A stretch of 64,000 nucleotides of DNA, taken from Frigidibacter oleivorans. Its GTDB lineage: Bacteria; Pseudomonadota; Alphaproteobacteria; Rhodobacterales; Rhodobacteraceae. The stretch spans positions 20,159-84,158 of the forward strand of contig NZ_RJRZ01000016.1 of assembly GCF_003993775.1 (NCBI RefSeq), given 5' to 3'. Of the stretch, positions 44,529-54,912 are shown one piece after another. The notes below the pieces were generated by a model. The model was not told where the DNA came from and made no database searches. It worked only from the letters and a program-made list of their open reading frames with translations. The translations under genes were made by a program, and so were the position numbers. Position 1 is the first letter of the stretch, and each line of letters begins with the position of its first letter.

Positions 44529-45695
44529 ATGACGGAAATGGTCTTCGGCACCATGCCGGTCAGGACGGGTGAACCCGTTCTGCCGCGGTGGTGGCGCACA
44601 ATCGACAAGTGGTCGCTGACCTCGGTGCTGCTGCTGTTCGGCATCGGGATGCTGCTGGGGCTGGCGGCCTCGCCGCCGCTGGCCGAAAAGAACGGGCTCG
44701 ACCCCTTCTACTATGTCCAGCGGCAGGCCTTCTTCGGGGGCATCGCGCTGGCGGTGATGCTGGCGCTGTCGATGCTGTCGCCGCAGCAGGTGCGCCGGCT
44801 CGGGGTGCTGCTGTTCCTGATCGCCTTCCTCGGGCTGATGGCGCTGCCCTTCTTCGGTACCGATTTCGGCAAGGGCGCGGTGCGCTGGTTCAGCCTCGGC
44901 TTCGGCTCGGTGCAGCCGTCGGAATTCCTCAAACCCGGTTTCGTGGTGCTGTCGGCCTGGCTGGTGGCGGCGGCGCAGGATCTCGACGGTCCGCCCGGGC
45001 GGCTCTACAGCTTCGTGATCGCGGTGGTGGTGGTGCTGTTCCTGGCCGCGCAGCCGGATTTCGGGCAGGCCTGCCTCGTGCTGTTTTCCTGGGGCGTGGT
45101 CTATTTCATCGGCGGCGCCCCCTTCCTGCTGCTGGTCACCATCCTCGGGCTCGTCGTCATGGGGGGCTTCGGCGCCTATGAAAGCTCCGAACACTTCGCC
45201 CGGCGGATCAACGGCTTCCTGTCGGCGGAAATCGACCCGCGCACCCAGATCGGCTATGCGACCAACGCGATCCAGAACGGCGGCTTCTTCGGCGTCGGCG
45301 TGGGCGAGGGTCAGGTGAAATGGTCGCTGCCCGATGCCCATACCGACTTCATCATCGCCGTCGCGGCCGAGGAATATGGCCTGATCCTGGTGCTGTGCAT
45401 CATCGCGCTTTACGCCACCGTGGTGGTGCGCAGCTTCTTTCGCCTGATGCGCGAACGCGACCCCTTCACCCGGCTGGCAGGGGCGGGGCTGGCCGCGGCG
45501 GTCGGCGTGCAGGCGATGATCAACATGGGGGTGGCGGTGCGGCTCTTGCCGGCCAAGGGGATGACGCTGCCCTTCGTCAGCTATGGCGGGTCGTCCGTCA
45601 TCGCCTCGGGGATCGCGGTGGGGATGCTGCTGGCCTTCACCCGGTCGCGGCCGCAGGGCGAGATCGGCGACCTGCTGGCGCGGCGGGGCCGCTGA
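44529..45695 (+). CDS. ftsW: Peptidoglycan glycosyltransferase/divisome protein FtsW
   Basis: 388 residues, SEDS family, about ten membrane helices from [16 protein letters not shown] onward. It polymerises glycan strands at the septum together with a class B penicillin-binding protein. Family hallmarks: [28 protein letters not shown] (~112-139, with the conserved Lys/Arg), a large periplasmic loop with [13 protein letters not shown], and the C-terminal [20 protein letters not shown]. It starts the local part of the dcw cluster; one base separates its stop from the murG ATG. Confidence 0.96.
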   Translation: MTEMVFGTMPVRTGEPVLPRWWRTIDKWSLTSVLLLFGIGMLLGLAASPPLAEKNGLDPFYYVQRQAFFGGIALAVMLALSMLSPQQVRRLGVLLFLIAFLGLMALPFFGTDFGKGAVRWFSLGFGSVQPSEFLKPGFVVLSAWLVAAAQDLDGPPGRLYSFVIAVVVVLFLAAQPDFGQACLVLFSWGVVYFIGGAPFLLLVTILGLVVMGGFGAYESSEHFARRINGFLSAEIDPRTQIGYATNAIQNGGFFGVGVGEGQVKWSLPDAHTDFIIAVAAEEYGLILVLCIIALYATVVVRSFFRLMRERDPFTRLAGAGLAAAVGVQAMINMGVAVRLLPAKGMTLPFVSYGGSSVIASGIAVGMLLAFTRSRPQGEIGDLLARRGR

Positions 45696-45696
45696 G

Positions 45697-46833
45697 ATGG
45701 CCGCCGCAGCCCCGGCGATGGCATCGGGGGCCGCAGGCGCGCCGCTGCTGCTGATCGCGGCCGGGGGCACGGGCGGGCACATGTTCCCCGCGCAGGCGCT
45801 GGCCGAAGCGATGCTGGCCCGCGGCTGGCGGGTGAAGCTGTCCACCGATGCGCGGGGCGCGCGCTATGCCGGCGGCTTTCCGCAGGCGGTGACGGTGGAG
45901 CAGGTGGGTTCGGCCACCTTCGCCCGCGGCGGCGCGGCGGCGAAGCTTGCCACGCCCTTCCGCATTGCCGGCGGGGTAGCCTCGGCGATGGCGGCGATGC
46001 TGCGCGACCGGCCGGCGGTGGTGGTGGGCTTCGGCGGCTACCCCTCGATCCCGGCGCTGGCCGCGGCGGTGGCGCTGCGCCTGCCGCGGATGATCCATGA
46101 ACAGAACGCGGTGCCGGGGCAGGTGAACCGCCGCTTCGCCCGCCATGTCGATGCCTTCGCCTGCGGCACATGGCCCGCCGAGCTGCCTCCGGGCGTCGAG
46201 GGTGTCCATACCGGCAACCCGGTGCGGGCGGCGGTGCTGGACCGGGCCGGCGCGCCCTATATCCCGCCCGGCGACTATCCGATGAACCTGCTGGTGATCG
46301 GCGGCAGCCAGGGCGCGCGCATCCTGTCGGATGTGGTGCCGGCGGCGCTGGCCCTGCTGCCCGCCCCGCTGCGCGACCGCCTGCGCATCGCCCATCAGGC
46401 CCGGCCCGAGGATCTGGACCGGGTGACGGCCGCCTATGCCGGGGCGGGGCTGGATGCCGAGGTGCGGCCCTTCTTCGACGACGTGCCCCGCCGCCTGTCC
46501 GAGGCGCAGCTGGTGATCTCGCGTTCCGGCGCCTCGTCGGTGGCCGACATCTCGGTCATCGGGCGGCCGGCGATCCTGATCCCCTTTGCCGCGGCGGCGG
46601 GCGACCACCAGACCGCCAACGCGCGCGGCCTGACCCAGGCCAATGCCGCCGTGCTGCTGCCCGAACGCCGGGTCACGCCCGAGGTGCTGGCCGAACAGGT
46701 GGCGCTGGTGCTGGACAATCCGGCCGGGGCGCTGCAGATGGCGCTTTCCGCGTTGGGACAGGGTGTCCCCGACGCGACGGAGCGGCTTGCCGCGCTCGTG
46801 GAAGAGATTGCCGACAGGAAGGCCAGGACATGA
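45697..46833 (+). CDS. murG: UDP-N-acetylglucosamine transferase MurG
   Basis: 378 residues from ATG 45697. MurG adds GlcNAc to lipid I, forming lipid II on the inner face of the membrane. The glycine-rich loop [12 protein letters not shown] (~22-33), [15 protein letters not shown] (~109-123), [13 protein letters not shown] and the C-terminal donor site region [33 protein letters not shown] are typical. The first ~14 residues are a variable alanine-rich tail. It overlaps murC by ATGA. Confidence 0.96.
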   Translation: MAAAAPAMASGAAGAPLLLIAAGGTGGHMFPAQALAEAMLARGWRVKLSTDARGARYAGGFPQAVTVEQVGSATFARGGAAAKLATPFRIAGGVASAMAAMLRDRPAVVVGFGGYPSIPALAAAVALRLPRMIHEQNAVPGQVNRRFARHVDAFACGTWPAELPPGVEGVHTGNPVRAAVLDRAGAPYIPPGDYPMNLLVIGGSQGARILSDVVPAALALLPAPLRDRLRIAHQARPEDLDRVTAAYAGAGLDAEVRPFFDDVPRRLSEAQLVISRSGASSVADISVIGRPAILIPFAAAAGDHQTANARGLTQANAAVLLPERRVTPEVLAEQVALVLDNPAGALQMALSALGQGVPDATERLAALVEEIADRKART

Positions 46834-48254
46834 ACGCTGCCACGAAACTGCCGGGGGAACTCGGCCCCATTCACTTCGTCGGGATCGGCGGTATCGGCAT
46901 GTCGGGTATCGCCGAGGTGCTGATGACGCTGGGCTACCGGGTGCAGGGATCGGACCTGAAGGCGTCGAAGATCACCGACCGGCTGGTGTCTCTGGGCGCG
47001 ACCGTGTTCGAGGGCCAGCGGGCCGAGAATATCGGCGAGGCGGCGGTGATCGTCGTCTCTTCGGCGATCAAGGCGGACAACCCGGAACTGGCCGAGGCGC
47101 GGCGGCGCAAGCTGCCGGTGGTGCGCCGGGCCGAGATGCTGGCCGAACTGATGCGGCTGCGGTCGAACATCGCGGTGGCCGGCACCCATGGCAAGACCAC
47201 CACGACGACGATGGTGGCGACGCTGCTGGACAAGGGCGGGCTGGACCCGACCGTGATCAACGGCGGCATCATCCATGCCTATGGCTCGAACGCGCGGGCC
47301 GGCGCAGGCGAATGGATGGTGGTCGAGGCCGATGAAAGCGACGGCAGCTTCAACCGGCTGCCCGCGACCATCGCCATCGTCACCAATATCGACCCCGAGC
47401 ATATGGAGCACTGGGGCAGCTTCGACGCGCTGCGCCGCGGGTTTCAGGATTTCGTCACCAACGTGCCCTTCTACGGGCTGGCGGTCTGCTGCACCGACCA
47501 CCCCGAGGTGCAGGCGCTGGTGGGCCGCGTCACCGACCGCCGGATTGTCACCTTCGGCTTCAACGCCCAGGCGGACGTGCGGGCGCTGAACCTGCGCTAC
47601 GAGAACGGCACCGCGCATTTCGACGTGGCGCTGCAGAACGAGGACCAAGTGATTGAGGGCTGCACCCTGCCGATGCCGGGCGATCACAATGTGTCGAACG
47701 CGCTGGCCGCCGTGGCCGTGGCCCGGCATCTGGGGATCAAGAAGGACGAGATCCGCGCCGCGCTGGCGGGCTTCGGCGGGGTCAACCGCCGCTTCACCAG
47801 GGTGGGCGAGGTTCTGGGTGGGGTGACGGTGATCGACGATTACGGCCACCACCCGGTCGAGATCGCGGCGGTGCTGAAGGCCGCGCGGCAGGCGACGCAG
47901 GGGCGGGTGATCGCGGTGCATCAGCCGCACCGCTTTACCCGGCTGCATGCGCTGTTCGAGGACTTCTGCACCTGCTTCAACGAGGCGGATGTGGTCGCCA
48001 TCGCCGAGGTATATGCCGCGGGCGAGGACCCGATCCCGGGGGCGAGCCGCGACGATCTGGTGGCGGGGCTGATCGCCCATGGCCATCGCCATGCCCGCGC
48101 GATCCTCAGCGAGGACGATCTGGAACGGCTGGTGCGCGAACAGGCGCGCCCGGGCGACATGGTCGTCTGCCTCGGCGCCGGCACGATCTCGGCCTGGGCG
48201 AACGCGCTGCCCGCGCGGCTGGCGCCGGCGGCCGTGGCGGGAAAGGTCGCCTGA
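46830..48254 (+). CDS. murC: UDP-N-acetylmuramate--L-alanine ligase MurC
   Basis: 474 residues from ATG 46830. MurC adds the first amino acid to UDP-MurNAc using ATP. The N-terminal Rossmann domain starts [16 protein letters not shown]; the P-loop GTHGKTTT is at 118-125; [11 protein letters not shown] and [11 protein letters not shown] are in the central domain; [10 protein letters not shown] (~341-350) marks the C-terminal domain. Overlaps murG by four bases. The DUF2484 gene follows after 46 bases. Confidence 0.97.
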   Translation: MNAATKLPGELGPIHFVGIGGIGMSGIAEVLMTLGYRVQGSDLKASKITDRLVSLGATVFEGQRAENIGEAAVIVVSSAIKADNPELAEARRRKLPVVRRAEMLAELMRLRSNIAVAGTHGKTTTTTMVATLLDKGGLDPTVINGGIIHAYGSNARAGAGEWMVVEADESDGSFNRLPATIAIVTNIDPEHMEHWGSFDALRRGFQDFVTNVPFYGLAVCCTDHPEVQALVGRVTDRRIVTFGFNAQADVRALNLRYENGTAHFDVALQNEDQVIEGCTLPMPGDHNVSNALAAVAVARHLGIKKDEIRAALAGFGGVNRRFTRVGEVLGGVTVIDDYGHHPVEIAAVLKAARQATQGRVIAVHQPHRFTRLHALFEDFCTCFNEADVVAIAEVYAAGEDPIPGASRDDLVAGLIAHGHRHARAILSEDDLERLVREQARPGDMVVCLGAGTISAWANALPARLAPAAVAGKVA

Positions 48255-48300
48255 TGCGGCCGGCCGCCACCTCTGTGCGCCGACCTGCCAGGGGGGCGGC

Positions 48301-48576
48301 ATGATCGCCTTCGCGCTCGCGGTCCTGTGGTTTGCGGCCTCGAACCTGCCGCCCCTGCTGCGTCCGCGCCACCGCCGCGCCGCGAGCTTCGCGCTGGTGC
48401 CGCTGGGGGTGCCGATCCTCGGGCTGCTGACCTATCAGCACGGGCCGCTCTGCGGGCTGGGGGCGCTGGCCCTGGGGGCGGCGGCGCTGCGCTGGCCGCC
48501 GGTGACGCTGTGGCGCGGGGCCTTGCGCCCGCCGGTGACCGAGGTAGGTAAGGGGCTTTCCGACCCTGCCGAGTGA
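48301..48576 (+). CDS. DUF2484 small membrane protein
   Basis: 91 residues with three hydrophobic stretches: [35 protein letters not shown] and [21 protein letters not shown]. It is placed between murC and murB, an arrangement I recall as usual in Rhodobacteraceae, where the family DUF2484 has no known function. Good ATG preceded by gggggg. Given its conservation within the wall synthesis cluster, it may act with the inner-membrane synthesis or division proteins; this is an inference. Confidence 0.78.
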   Translation: MIAFALAVLWFAASNLPPLLRPRHRRAASFALVPLGVPILGLLTYQHGPLCGLGALALGAAALRWPPVTLWRGALRPPVTEVGKGLSDPAE

Positions 48577-48583
48577 GCCCGCG

Positions 48584-49555
48584 ATGCCGGACGACCCGAC
48601 CCATGCCCCCCGCCCGAACGACCCGTCGCAGATCCCGCTGCGCGGCGCGCTGACCCCCGGGCGCAGCCTTGCCGAACTGACATGGCTGCGGGTGGGCGGG
48701 CCGGCGGACTGGCTGTTCCAGCCCGCCGACCGCGACGATCTGGCGGCGTTCCTCGGCGCGCTCGATCCCGCGATGCCGGTCTTCCCGATGGGCGTGGGAT
48801 CGAACCTGATCGTGCGCGACGGCGGGCTGCGCGGCGTGGTGATCCGGCTCGGCCGCGGCTTCAACGGCATCGCGGTCGAGGGCCAGCGCGTCATCGCCGG
48901 GGCGGCGGCGCTGGACGCGCATGTGGCGCGGCGCGCGGCCGAGGCGGGGCTGGACCTGACCTTCCTGCGCACCATTCCCGGCAGCATCGGCGGCGCGGTG
49001 CGGATGAATGCCGGCTGCTATGGCAGTTATGTCGCGGACCATCTGGTCGAGGTGCGGGCGGTGACCCGCGACGGGCAGGCGGTGGTGCTGGCCGCCGCCG
49101 ACCTGCGCCTTGGCTATCGCCAGTCGCATCTGCCGGAAGGCTGGGTGCTGGTCGAGGCGGTGTTCGAGGCGCCGGCGGGCGATCCTGCGGAACTGGCCGC
49201 CCGGATGGACGACCAGATCGCCCGCCGCGATGCCAGCCAGCCCTCGAAGGAGCGGTCCGCCGGGTCCACCTTCCGCAATCCGGCCGGGTTCAGCTCCACC
49301 GGGCGCGCCGATGACGTGCAGGACCTGAAGGCCTGGAAGGTGATCGACGCGGCGGGGATGCGCGGCGCCCGGCGGGGCGGGGCGCAGATGTCCGAGATGC
49401 ATTCCAACTTCCTGATCAATGCCGGCGGGGCGACGGCCGCCGATCTGGAAGGTCTGGGCGAGGAGGTGCGCGAAAAGGTTTTGCAGCACTCGGGAATTCA
49501 TCTAGAGTGGGAAATCATGCGCATCGGCGAACCGGGCGCGACGACAAGCCGGTAA
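48584..49555 (+). CDS. murB: UDP-N-acetylenolpyruvoylglucosamine reductase MurB
   Basis: 323 residues. The FAD-dependent enzyme reduces enolpyruvyl-UDP-GlcNAc to UDP-MurNAc. FAD-binding features: [23 protein letters not shown] (~67-89) and [27 protein letters not shown] (~128-153); the catalytic serine is S228 in [11 protein letters not shown], and the C-terminal [20 protein letters not shown] segment carries the catalytic glutamate region. Type I-like lengths. Seven bases after the DUF2484 stop. Confidence 0.97.
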   Translation: MPDDPTHAPRPNDPSQIPLRGALTPGRSLAELTWLRVGGPADWLFQPADRDDLAAFLGALDPAMPVFPMGVGSNLIVRDGGLRGVVIRLGRGFNGIAVEGQRVIAGAAALDAHVARRAAEAGLDLTFLRTIPGSIGGAVRMNAGCYGSYVADHLVEVRAVTRDGQAVVLAAADLRLGYRQSHLPEGWVLVEAVFEAPAGDPAELAARMDDQIARRDASQPSKERSAGSTFRNPAGFSSTGRADDVQDLKAWKVIDAAGMRGARRGGAQMSEMHSNFLINAGGATAADLEGLGEEVREKVLQHSGIHLEWEIMRIGEPGATTSR

Positions 49556-49611
49556 AAACCCGGCGCAATGAACAAGATAAGGGGCAGTCCAAGGCCCCGG
49601 AGCAGGCGAAC

Positions 49612-50535
49612 GTGGCGGGTGTGTCGAGCAGGGCAACCCCCAAGGTGGCGGTATTGATGGGCGGACCCTCGGCCGAGCGCGAGGTGTCGCTGTCGACGGG
49701 GCGCGAATGCGCCGCCGCGCTGAGGGTGGCGGGATTCGAGGTGGTCGAGGTCGATGCCGGCCCCGACCTGCCGTCGCGGCTGGCCGAGGTTGCGCCCGAC
49801 GTCTGTTTCAACGCGCTGCATGGCCGCTGGGGCGAGGATGGCTGCGTCCAGGGCCTGCTGGAATGGCTGCGCCTTCCCTACACGCATTCCGGCGTGCTGG
49901 CCTCGGCGCTGGCGATGGACAAGACCCGCAGCAAGGCCGCCTATCGCGCCGCCGGCCTGCCGGTGGTCGACAGCCTTCTGGCCGCGCGCGACACGGTGGC
50001 GGCGGGGCATGTGATGCCGCCGCCCTATGTGGTCAAACCGAATGCCGAAGGGTCCTCCGTCGGGGTCTACCTCGTGCAGGCGGCGGCGAATGGCCCGCCG
50101 CAGCTGGGGCCCGAGATGCCGGCGGTGGTGATGGTCGAGGCCTATGTGCCGGGCCGGGAACTGACCTGTTCGGTCCTCGACGACCGGGCGCTGTGCGTGA
50201 CCGAGATCGTCACCGAGGGCTGGTACGACTATCACGCCAAATACGCCCCCGGCGGATCGCGCCATGTGGTGCCCGCCGAGCTGCCGGACGAGATCACCGC
50301 CGCCTGCCTCGACTACGCGCTGCGCGCGCACCGGGCGCTGGGCTGCCGCGGGCTCAGCCGTACCGATTTCCGCTGGGACGACACGCGGGGGCTGGCGGGT
50401 CTGGTGCTGCTGGAAACCAACACCCAGCCGGGGATGACGCCCACCTCGCTGTCGCCGGAACAGGCGGCAACCTGCGGCATACCCTTCCCGGAACTGTGCC
50501 GCTGGATCGTGGAGGATGCCTCATGCGGTCGCTGA
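49612..50535 (+). CDS. ddl: D-alanine--D-alanine ligase
   Basis: 307 residues from the GTG at 49612, with GGAGC ten bases upstream; it gives (M)[26 protein letters not shown], the normal N-terminus. An upstream ATG would lie inside murB. It joins two D-alanines for the pentapeptide. Motifs: [14 protein letters not shown] (~14-27), [39 protein letters not shown] (ATP-grasp) and [15 protein letters not shown] (metal site). It overlaps ftsQ by 13 bases. Confidence 0.96.
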   Translation: MAGVSSRATPKVAVLMGGPSAEREVSLSTGRECAAALRVAGFEVVEVDAGPDLPSRLAEVAPDVCFNALHGRWGEDGCVQGLLEWLRLPYTHSGVLASALAMDKTRSKAAYRAAGLPVVDSLLAARDTVAAGHVMPPPYVVKPNAEGSSVGVYLVQAAANGPPQLGPEMPAVVMVEAYVPGRELTCSVLDDRALCVTEIVTEGWYDYHAKYAPGGSRHVVPAELPDEITAACLDYALRAHRALGCRGLSRTDFRWDDTRGLAGLVLLETNTQPGMTPTSLSPEQAATCGIPFPELCRWIVEDASCGR

Positions 50536-51422
50536 ACGCCGAGGAGGGCCGGCTTGCCGCGCCCCGCCGCGACCCCGCGCCCAGCCGGGTCGCCTACCGG
50601 ATGCACCGGCTGTGGCTGACGCCGCTGTTCCGCTCGCTGCTGCGGGTGGGGCTGCCGGCCTTCCTGCTGGCGATGGCGGCGGGGCTGTGGCTGTCGGACC
50701 CCGCGCGCCGCGCCAGCCTGACCGAGCGGGTGGCCGACGTGTCGAAATCGGTGCAGGAGCGGCCCGAGTTCATGGTGACGATGATGGCCGTGGACGGTGC
50801 GTCGGAACCGCTGGCCAACGCCATCCGCAGCGTGGTGGCGGTGGAGTTTCCGGTGTCCTCCTTCGCGCTGGACCTCGAGGCGCTGCGGGCCACGATCGAG
50901 GCGATCGACGCGGTGCAGCGGGCGGAACTGCGCGTCCGCGCCGGCGGCGTGCTGCAGGTGGACGTGACCGAGCGCGACCCGGCGCTGGTCTGGCGGACAA
51001 CGCAGGGCCTGTTCCTGCTGGACGAGACCGGACACACCATCGCGGGCCTGACCGCGCGCGAGGCGCGGCCCGACCTGCCGCTGGTGGCGGGCATCGGCGC
51101 CGATGCCGCGGCGCCCGAGGCGCTGGCCCTGCTGGCCGCGGCGGAGCCGGTCGCGGGCCGGGTGCGCGGGCTGGTCCGGGTGGGCGAGCGTCGCTGGGAC
51201 CTGATGCTGGACCGGGGGCAGCGGGTGCTGCTGCCCGAGGTCGAGCCGGTGGCGGCGCTGGAACGGGTGATCGCGCTGGATCAGGCCGAGGACATCTTCG
51301 AGCGCGACCTGACGGTGGTGGACATGCGCAGCGCGAAACGGCCGACGCTGCGGCTGGGGCCGGATGCGCTGGCCCGGCTGCGGGGCGAAGAGCCGCGGGT
51401 GACGCGGGCGGCAGCGAACTGA
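50523..51422 (+). CDS. ftsQ: Cell division protein FtsQ
   Basis: 299 residues from ATG 50523, overlapping ddl. A cytoplasmic N-terminus (~40 residues), one membrane helix ([19 protein letters not shown]), then a periplasmic POTRA domain (~75-145, [24 protein letters not shown]) and the FtsQ beta domain ([26 protein letters not shown] onward). FtsQ links the cytoplasmic ring to the septal wall enzymes. The C-terminus is Arg/Glu-rich. ftsA follows 51 bases later. Confidence 0.93.
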   Translation: MRSLNAEEGRLAAPRRDPAPSRVAYRMHRLWLTPLFRSLLRVGLPAFLLAMAAGLWLSDPARRASLTERVADVSKSVQERPEFMVTMMAVDGASEPLANAIRSVVAVEFPVSSFALDLEALRATIEAIDAVQRAELRVRAGGVLQVDVTERDPALVWRTTQGLFLLDETGHTIAGLTAREARPDLPLVAGIGADAAAPEALALLAAAEPVAGRVRGLVRVGERRWDLMLDRGQRVLLPEVEPVAALERVIALDQAEDIFERDLTVVDMRSAKRPTLRLGPDALARLRGEEPRVTRAAAN

Positions 51423-51473
51423 TGGCGGCGAATTGACGATGCGGGCGGCGGGCGAGCGGGAAAGGGCAGGGCG

Positions 51474-52805
51474 ATGACGGACCTCTATCAGTCGCAACGG
51501 GCGATGCGGAACATGCGGCGCGCGGCCATGCAGCGCGGCGTGATCGCCATCCTCGACGTGGGCACCTCGAAGATCGCCTGCCTGGTGCTGCGCTTCGACG
51601 GGCCGGAACAGTTCCGCGAAGACGGGCTGGGCTCGATGGCGGGGCAATCCTCGTTCCGGGTGATCGGCGCGGCGACCACACGGTCGCGCGGCGTCCGCTT
51701 CGGCGAGATCGACGCGATGCAGGAAACCGAACGCGCGATCCGCACCGCGGTGCAGGCCGCGCAGAAGATGGCCAATGTCCGCGTCGATCACGTCATCGCC
51801 TGCCTCGCCGGCGCCCATCCGCGCAGCTATGGCCTTGCGGGCGAGATCGAGGTGCAGGGCAGCGAGGTCAGCGAACAGGACGTGGCGCGGGTGCTGGCCG
51901 CCTGCGACGTGCCGGATTACGGGCCGGGGCGCGAGGTGCTGCATGCCCAGCCGGTGAACTTCGCGCTGGACCACCGGACGGGGCTGGCCGATCCGCGCGG
52001 GCAGATCGGGCACCGGCTGGCCTGCGACATGCACCTGCTGACGGCCGACACCTCGGCGCTGCAGAACCTCCTGCATTGCATCAAGCGCTGCGACCTGGAA
52101 CTCGCGGGGCTGGCCTCCTCGGCCTATGTCTCGGGGGTGGCGAGCCTCGTCGAGGACGAACAGGAACTGGGCGCGGCCTGCATCGACATGGGGGGCGGCG
52201 CCACCGGCCTGTCGATCTTCATCAAGAAGCACATGATCTATGCCGACTCGGTGCGCATGGGCGGCGATCACGTCACCGGCGATATCGCCAAGGGCCTGCA
52301 GGTGCCGATGGCCACGGCCGAACGGATCAAGACCTTCTATGGCGGGGTGGTGGCCACCGGCATGGACGACCGCGAGATGATCGAGATCGGCGGCGATTCC
52401 GGCGATTGGGAACGCGACCGCCGCAAGGTCAGCCGGACGGAGCTGATCGGCATCATGCGTCCCCGCGTGGAAGAGATCCTCGAGGACGTGCGTGCCCGGC
52501 TCGACGCTGCGGGGTTCGAGCATCTGCCGAGCCAGCAGATCGTGCTGACCGGCGGCGCCAGCCAGATCCCGGGGCTGGACGCGCTGGCGGCGCGCATCCT
52601 GGGCCAGAACGTCCGGCTGGGCCGGCCGCTGCGGGTGCAGGGCCTGCCGCAGGCGGCCACCGGGGCGGCCTTTGCCTCGGCCGTGGGGCTGTGCCTGTTC
52701 GCGGCGCATCCGCAGGACGAGTGGTGGGATTTCGAGATTCCCGCCGAACGTTATCCCGCCCGGTCGCTGAAACGCGCGGTGAAATGGTTCCGCGACAACT
52801 GGTGA
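51474..52805 (+). CDS. ftsA: Cell division protein FtsA
   Basis: 443 residues, an actin-like ATPase that tethers FtsZ to the membrane. Nucleotide-site motifs: IAILDVGTSKIACLVLRF (phosphate 1), AACIDMGGGATGLSIF (~236-251, phosphate 2) and QIVLTGGASQIPGLDAL (adenosine). The 1C subdomain lies between ~95 and 175. The C-terminus ARSLKRAVKWFRDNW is a basic amphipathic helix for membrane binding. The basic, Met-rich ~25-residue N-terminal tail is typical for alphaproteobacteria. Confidence 0.96.
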   Translation: MTDLYQSQRAMRNMRRAAMQRGVIAILDVGTSKIACLVLRFDGPEQFREDGLGSMAGQSSFRVIGAATTRSRGVRFGEIDAMQETERAIRTAVQAAQKMANVRVDHVIACLAGAHPRSYGLAGEIEVQGSEVSEQDVARVLAACDVPDYGPGREVLHAQPVNFALDHRTGLADPRGQIGHRLACDMHLLTADTSALQNLLHCIKRCDLELAGLASSAYVSGVASLVEDEQELGAACIDMGGGATGLSIFIKKHMIYADSVRMGGDHVTGDIAKGLQVPMATAERIKTFYGGVVATGMDDREMIEIGGDSGDWERDRRKVSRTELIGIMRPRVEEILEDVRARLDAAGFEHLPSQQIVLTGGASQIPGLDALAARILGQNVRLGRPLRVQGLPQAATGAAFASAVGLCLFAAHPQDEWWDFEIPAERYPARSLKRAVKWFRDNW

Positions 52806-52869
52806 CACATCAACACCGGCCCGCAAGATCGTGAAGACTCGGCGAAATGCCGCTGGCATGGCCGATGGG

Positions 52870-52902
52870 CACCCCATATTTGGGGTGTTTCCCGCTTTTT
52901 TT
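52870..52902 (+). terminator. Hairpin with T-run between ftsA and ftsZ
   Basis: Stem CACCCC / GGGGTG with an ATATTT loop, followed after a short spacer by a run of seven T. The stem has only six pairs and the T-run is offset by seven bases, so partial termination (attenuation) of readthrough into ftsZ is the likely effect. Confidence 0.5.
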
Positions 52903-52903
52903 C

Positions 52904-52932
52904 GTGACGTTGCACGCGTCTGGGGCTAGAAT
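52904..52932 (+). promoter_or_regulatory. Candidate ftsZ promoter
   Basis: GTGACG (52904-52909) and TAGAAT (52927-52932) are separated by 17 bases. The position just after the ftsA/ftsZ hairpin and 79 bases before the ftsZ ATG fits a dedicated ftsZ promoter. Confidence 0.45.
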
Positions 52933-53010
52933 CGAGACAGTGCGGGGTAAAACGGCCAGTCGTCATCGGGAGCGGCAGACAGGCCGGCAGACAAGACAGG
53001 CGGATCACCG

Positions 53011-54663
53011 ATGACACTGAACCTGATGATGAGCGATCACGAAGAGCTGAAGCCGCGGATCACCGTGTTCGGTGTGGGCGGCGCCGGCGGCAACGCCGTC
53101 AACAACATGATCGACAAGCAGCTCGACGGGGTCGAGTTCGTGGTGGCCAACACCGATGCGCAGGCGCTGGCGCAAAGCCGGTCGCGGGCGCGGGTGCAGA
53201 TCGGCGCCAAGGTGACCGAGGGGCTGGGCGCGGGGGCGCGTCCTTCGGTGGGCGCCGCGGCGGCCGAGGAATCGATCGAGCAGATCGTCGATCATCTGGC
53301 GGGCGCGCATATGTGCTTCATCACCGCCGGCATGGGCGGCGGCACCGGCACCGGCGCCGCGCCGATCATCGCGCAGGCCGCCCGCGAACTGGGCGTACTG
53401 ACGGTGGGCGTTGTCACCAAGCCCTTCCAGTTCGAAGGGTCCAAGCGGATGCGGCAGGCCGAGGCGGGGGTCGAGGCGCTGCAGAAGGTGGTCGACACCC
53501 TCATCATCATCCCGAACCAGAACCTGTTCCGTCTGGCCAACGAGAAGACGACCTTCACCGAAGCCTTCGCGATGGCCGACGACGTGCTGTACCAGGGCGT
53601 CAAGGGCATCTCTGACCTGATGGTGCGGCCCGGCCTGATCAACCTCGACTTCGCCGACGTGCGTTCGGTGATGGACGAGATGGGCAAGGCGATGATGGGC
53701 ACCGGCGACGCCTCGGGCGAGAACCGCGCCGTGCAGGCCGCCGAGAAGGCCATCGCCAACCCGCTGCTGGACGAGATCAGCCTGCGCGGCGCCAAGGGCG
53801 TGCTGATCAACATCACCGGCGGCTATGACCTGACGCTGTTCGAGCTGGACGAGGCGGCGAACCGGATCCGCGAAGAGGTGGACCCGGACGCGAACATCAT
53901 CGTGGGCTCGACGCTCGACCCCGAGATGGAAGGCACGATGCGCGTGTCGGTCGTGGCCACGGGCATCGACGCCGCCCCGGCCCAGGCCGAGGTGCCGGTG
54001 CCCCGCCGCAGCATGTCGAAGCCGCTGCCGCCGCAACAGCCCGCTGCCCCCGCGCCGCAGCCGGCCGCGCAGCGCCCCGCGCCGCAACCTTCGGCCGAGC
54101 CCGCCCGACCGGCCGCGCCCGAACCGGTGGCGCATGAGCCCGAGGCGCAGGACAGCTTCCCCGGCTTCCAGCCCAAGAGCTTCGAGGACGAGTTGACCGA
54201 GCAGCTGGCCGAGGACGAGATGCCGGCCCCGGCCTATCGCCCGCAACCGGCCCCGCCGCAGCACGCCGCGCGCGATGCCCGGTTCGACGACGATGCCTCG
54301 GCCTTCGTCGCGCCGCGTCCGCGCTCGCCCGGCACGCCCTCGCCCGAGGCGCTGGCCCGGCTGCAGCAGGCGGTGGCCAAGGCCCCGGCCACGGCCGGCG
54401 CCCCCCGCCCGCAGGCAGGGCAGCGTCCCGCCGCCGCGGGACAGCCCGCCCCGCGCCAGCAGCCGCAGGCCGAAAAGCCGCGCTTCGGGATCAACTCGCT
54501 GATCAACCGGATGACCGGGTCGGCCGAGGGCCATGCCGAACGCGCCGCCCCGCCGATGCGCCAGCAGCCGCCGGTGACCTCGGCCTATGACGACGAACCC
54601 GAGAACGACCCGGAGCAGGACAGGATCGAAATCCCGGCCTTCCTGCGCCGCCAAGCGAACTGA
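53011..54663 (+). CDS. ftsZ: Cell division GTPase FtsZ
   Basis: 550 residues, longer than the ~380 of E. coli because of an extended linker. The tubulin-like GTPase domain (~15-320) has [14 protein letters not shown], the signature GGGTGTG at 109-115 and the synergy loop near [11 protein letters not shown]. Residues ~330-535 are a disordered Pro/Ala/Gln/Arg-rich linker (for example [20 protein letters not shown]). The final conserved peptide IPAFLRRQ (541-548) binds FtsA. FtsZ polymerises into the division ring. Long linkers are common in alphaproteobacteria. Confidence 0.97.
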   Translation: MTLNLMMSDHEELKPRITVFGVGGAGGNAVNNMIDKQLDGVEFVVANTDAQALAQSRSRARVQIGAKVTEGLGAGARPSVGAAAAEESIEQIVDHLAGAHMCFITAGMGGGTGTGAAPIIAQAARELGVLTVGVVTKPFQFEGSKRMRQAEAGVEALQKVVDTLIIIPNQNLFRLANEKTTFTEAFAMADDVLYQGVKGISDLMVRPGLINLDFADVRSVMDEMGKAMMGTGDASGENRAVQAAEKAIANPLLDEISLRGAKGVLINITGGYDLTLFELDEAANRIREEVDPDANIIVGSTLDPEMEGTMRVSVVATGIDAAPAQAEVPVPRRSMSKPLPPQQPAAPAPQPAAQRPAPQPSAEPARPAAPEPVAHEPEAQDSFPGFQPKSFEDELTEQLAEDEMPAPAYRPQPAPPQHAARDARFDDDASAFVAPRPRSPGTPSPEALARLQQAVAKAPATAGAPRPQAGQRPAAAGQPAPRQQPQAEKPRFGINSLINRMTGSAEGHAERAAPPMRQQPPVTSAYDDEPENDPEQDRIEIPAFLRRQAN

Positions 54664-54685
54664 CGCGGTCACAAAATAGACTCGG

Positions 54686-54716
54686 AAAGGGCCGGGGAAA
54701 CCCGGCCCTTTCTCTT
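54686..54716 (+). terminator. Rho-independent terminator after ftsZ
   Basis: A perfect 11-bp stem AAAGGGCCGGG / CCCGGCCCTTT with a GAAA tetraloop, followed by tctcttt. The strongest terminator in the window; it ends the dcw transcript. Confidence 0.88.
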
Positions 54717-54783
54717 TCGGAACAACGGCTTGCCGCAAGGCGGCATCATCATCGGCAACGCCCTGCCTAAACGCTCTGTTAAT

Positions 54784-54821
54784 GTTTCAACCCGTTGCAA
54801 TCAGTGAATTGCGGTTGAAAC
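54784..54821. promoter_or_regulatory. Inverted repeat upstream of lpxC
   Basis: GTTTCAACC (54784-54792) and GGTTGAAAC (54813-54821) are perfect 9-base inverted repeats 20 bases apart, with GCAAT / ATTGC adding an inner pair. It lies ~90 bases upstream of the lpxC start and downstream of the ftsZ terminator, so it could be a protein-binding site or an mRNA hairpin. Its regulator is unknown. Confidence 0.4.
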
Positions 54822-54912
54822 CGTCAGGGCCTACCTCCGAACGTGCCGGCAGGTTTCTTCGCCGCCGGCATCAACGCCGGACCCAAACCGGCGGCAAACC
54901 AGAGGTAGAGCC

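Noticed and set aside
50313..52877. An 854-codon open frame antisense to ftsQ and ftsA
   Set aside because: Same artefact: high third-position GC keeps the opposite frame open. ftsQ and ftsA are unambiguous on the plus strand.
54001..54520. Repeat-rich Pro/Ala/Gln segment of ftsZ as a possible tandem repeat or error
   Set aside because: It is the normal disordered linker of alphaproteobacterial FtsZ; the reading frame is intact up to the conserved C-terminal peptide.
54778..54800. A CtrA-type site (TTAA-N7-TTAA) upstream of lpxC
   Set aside because: Only the first TTAA is present (54778-54781); the second half at the right spacing does not match.
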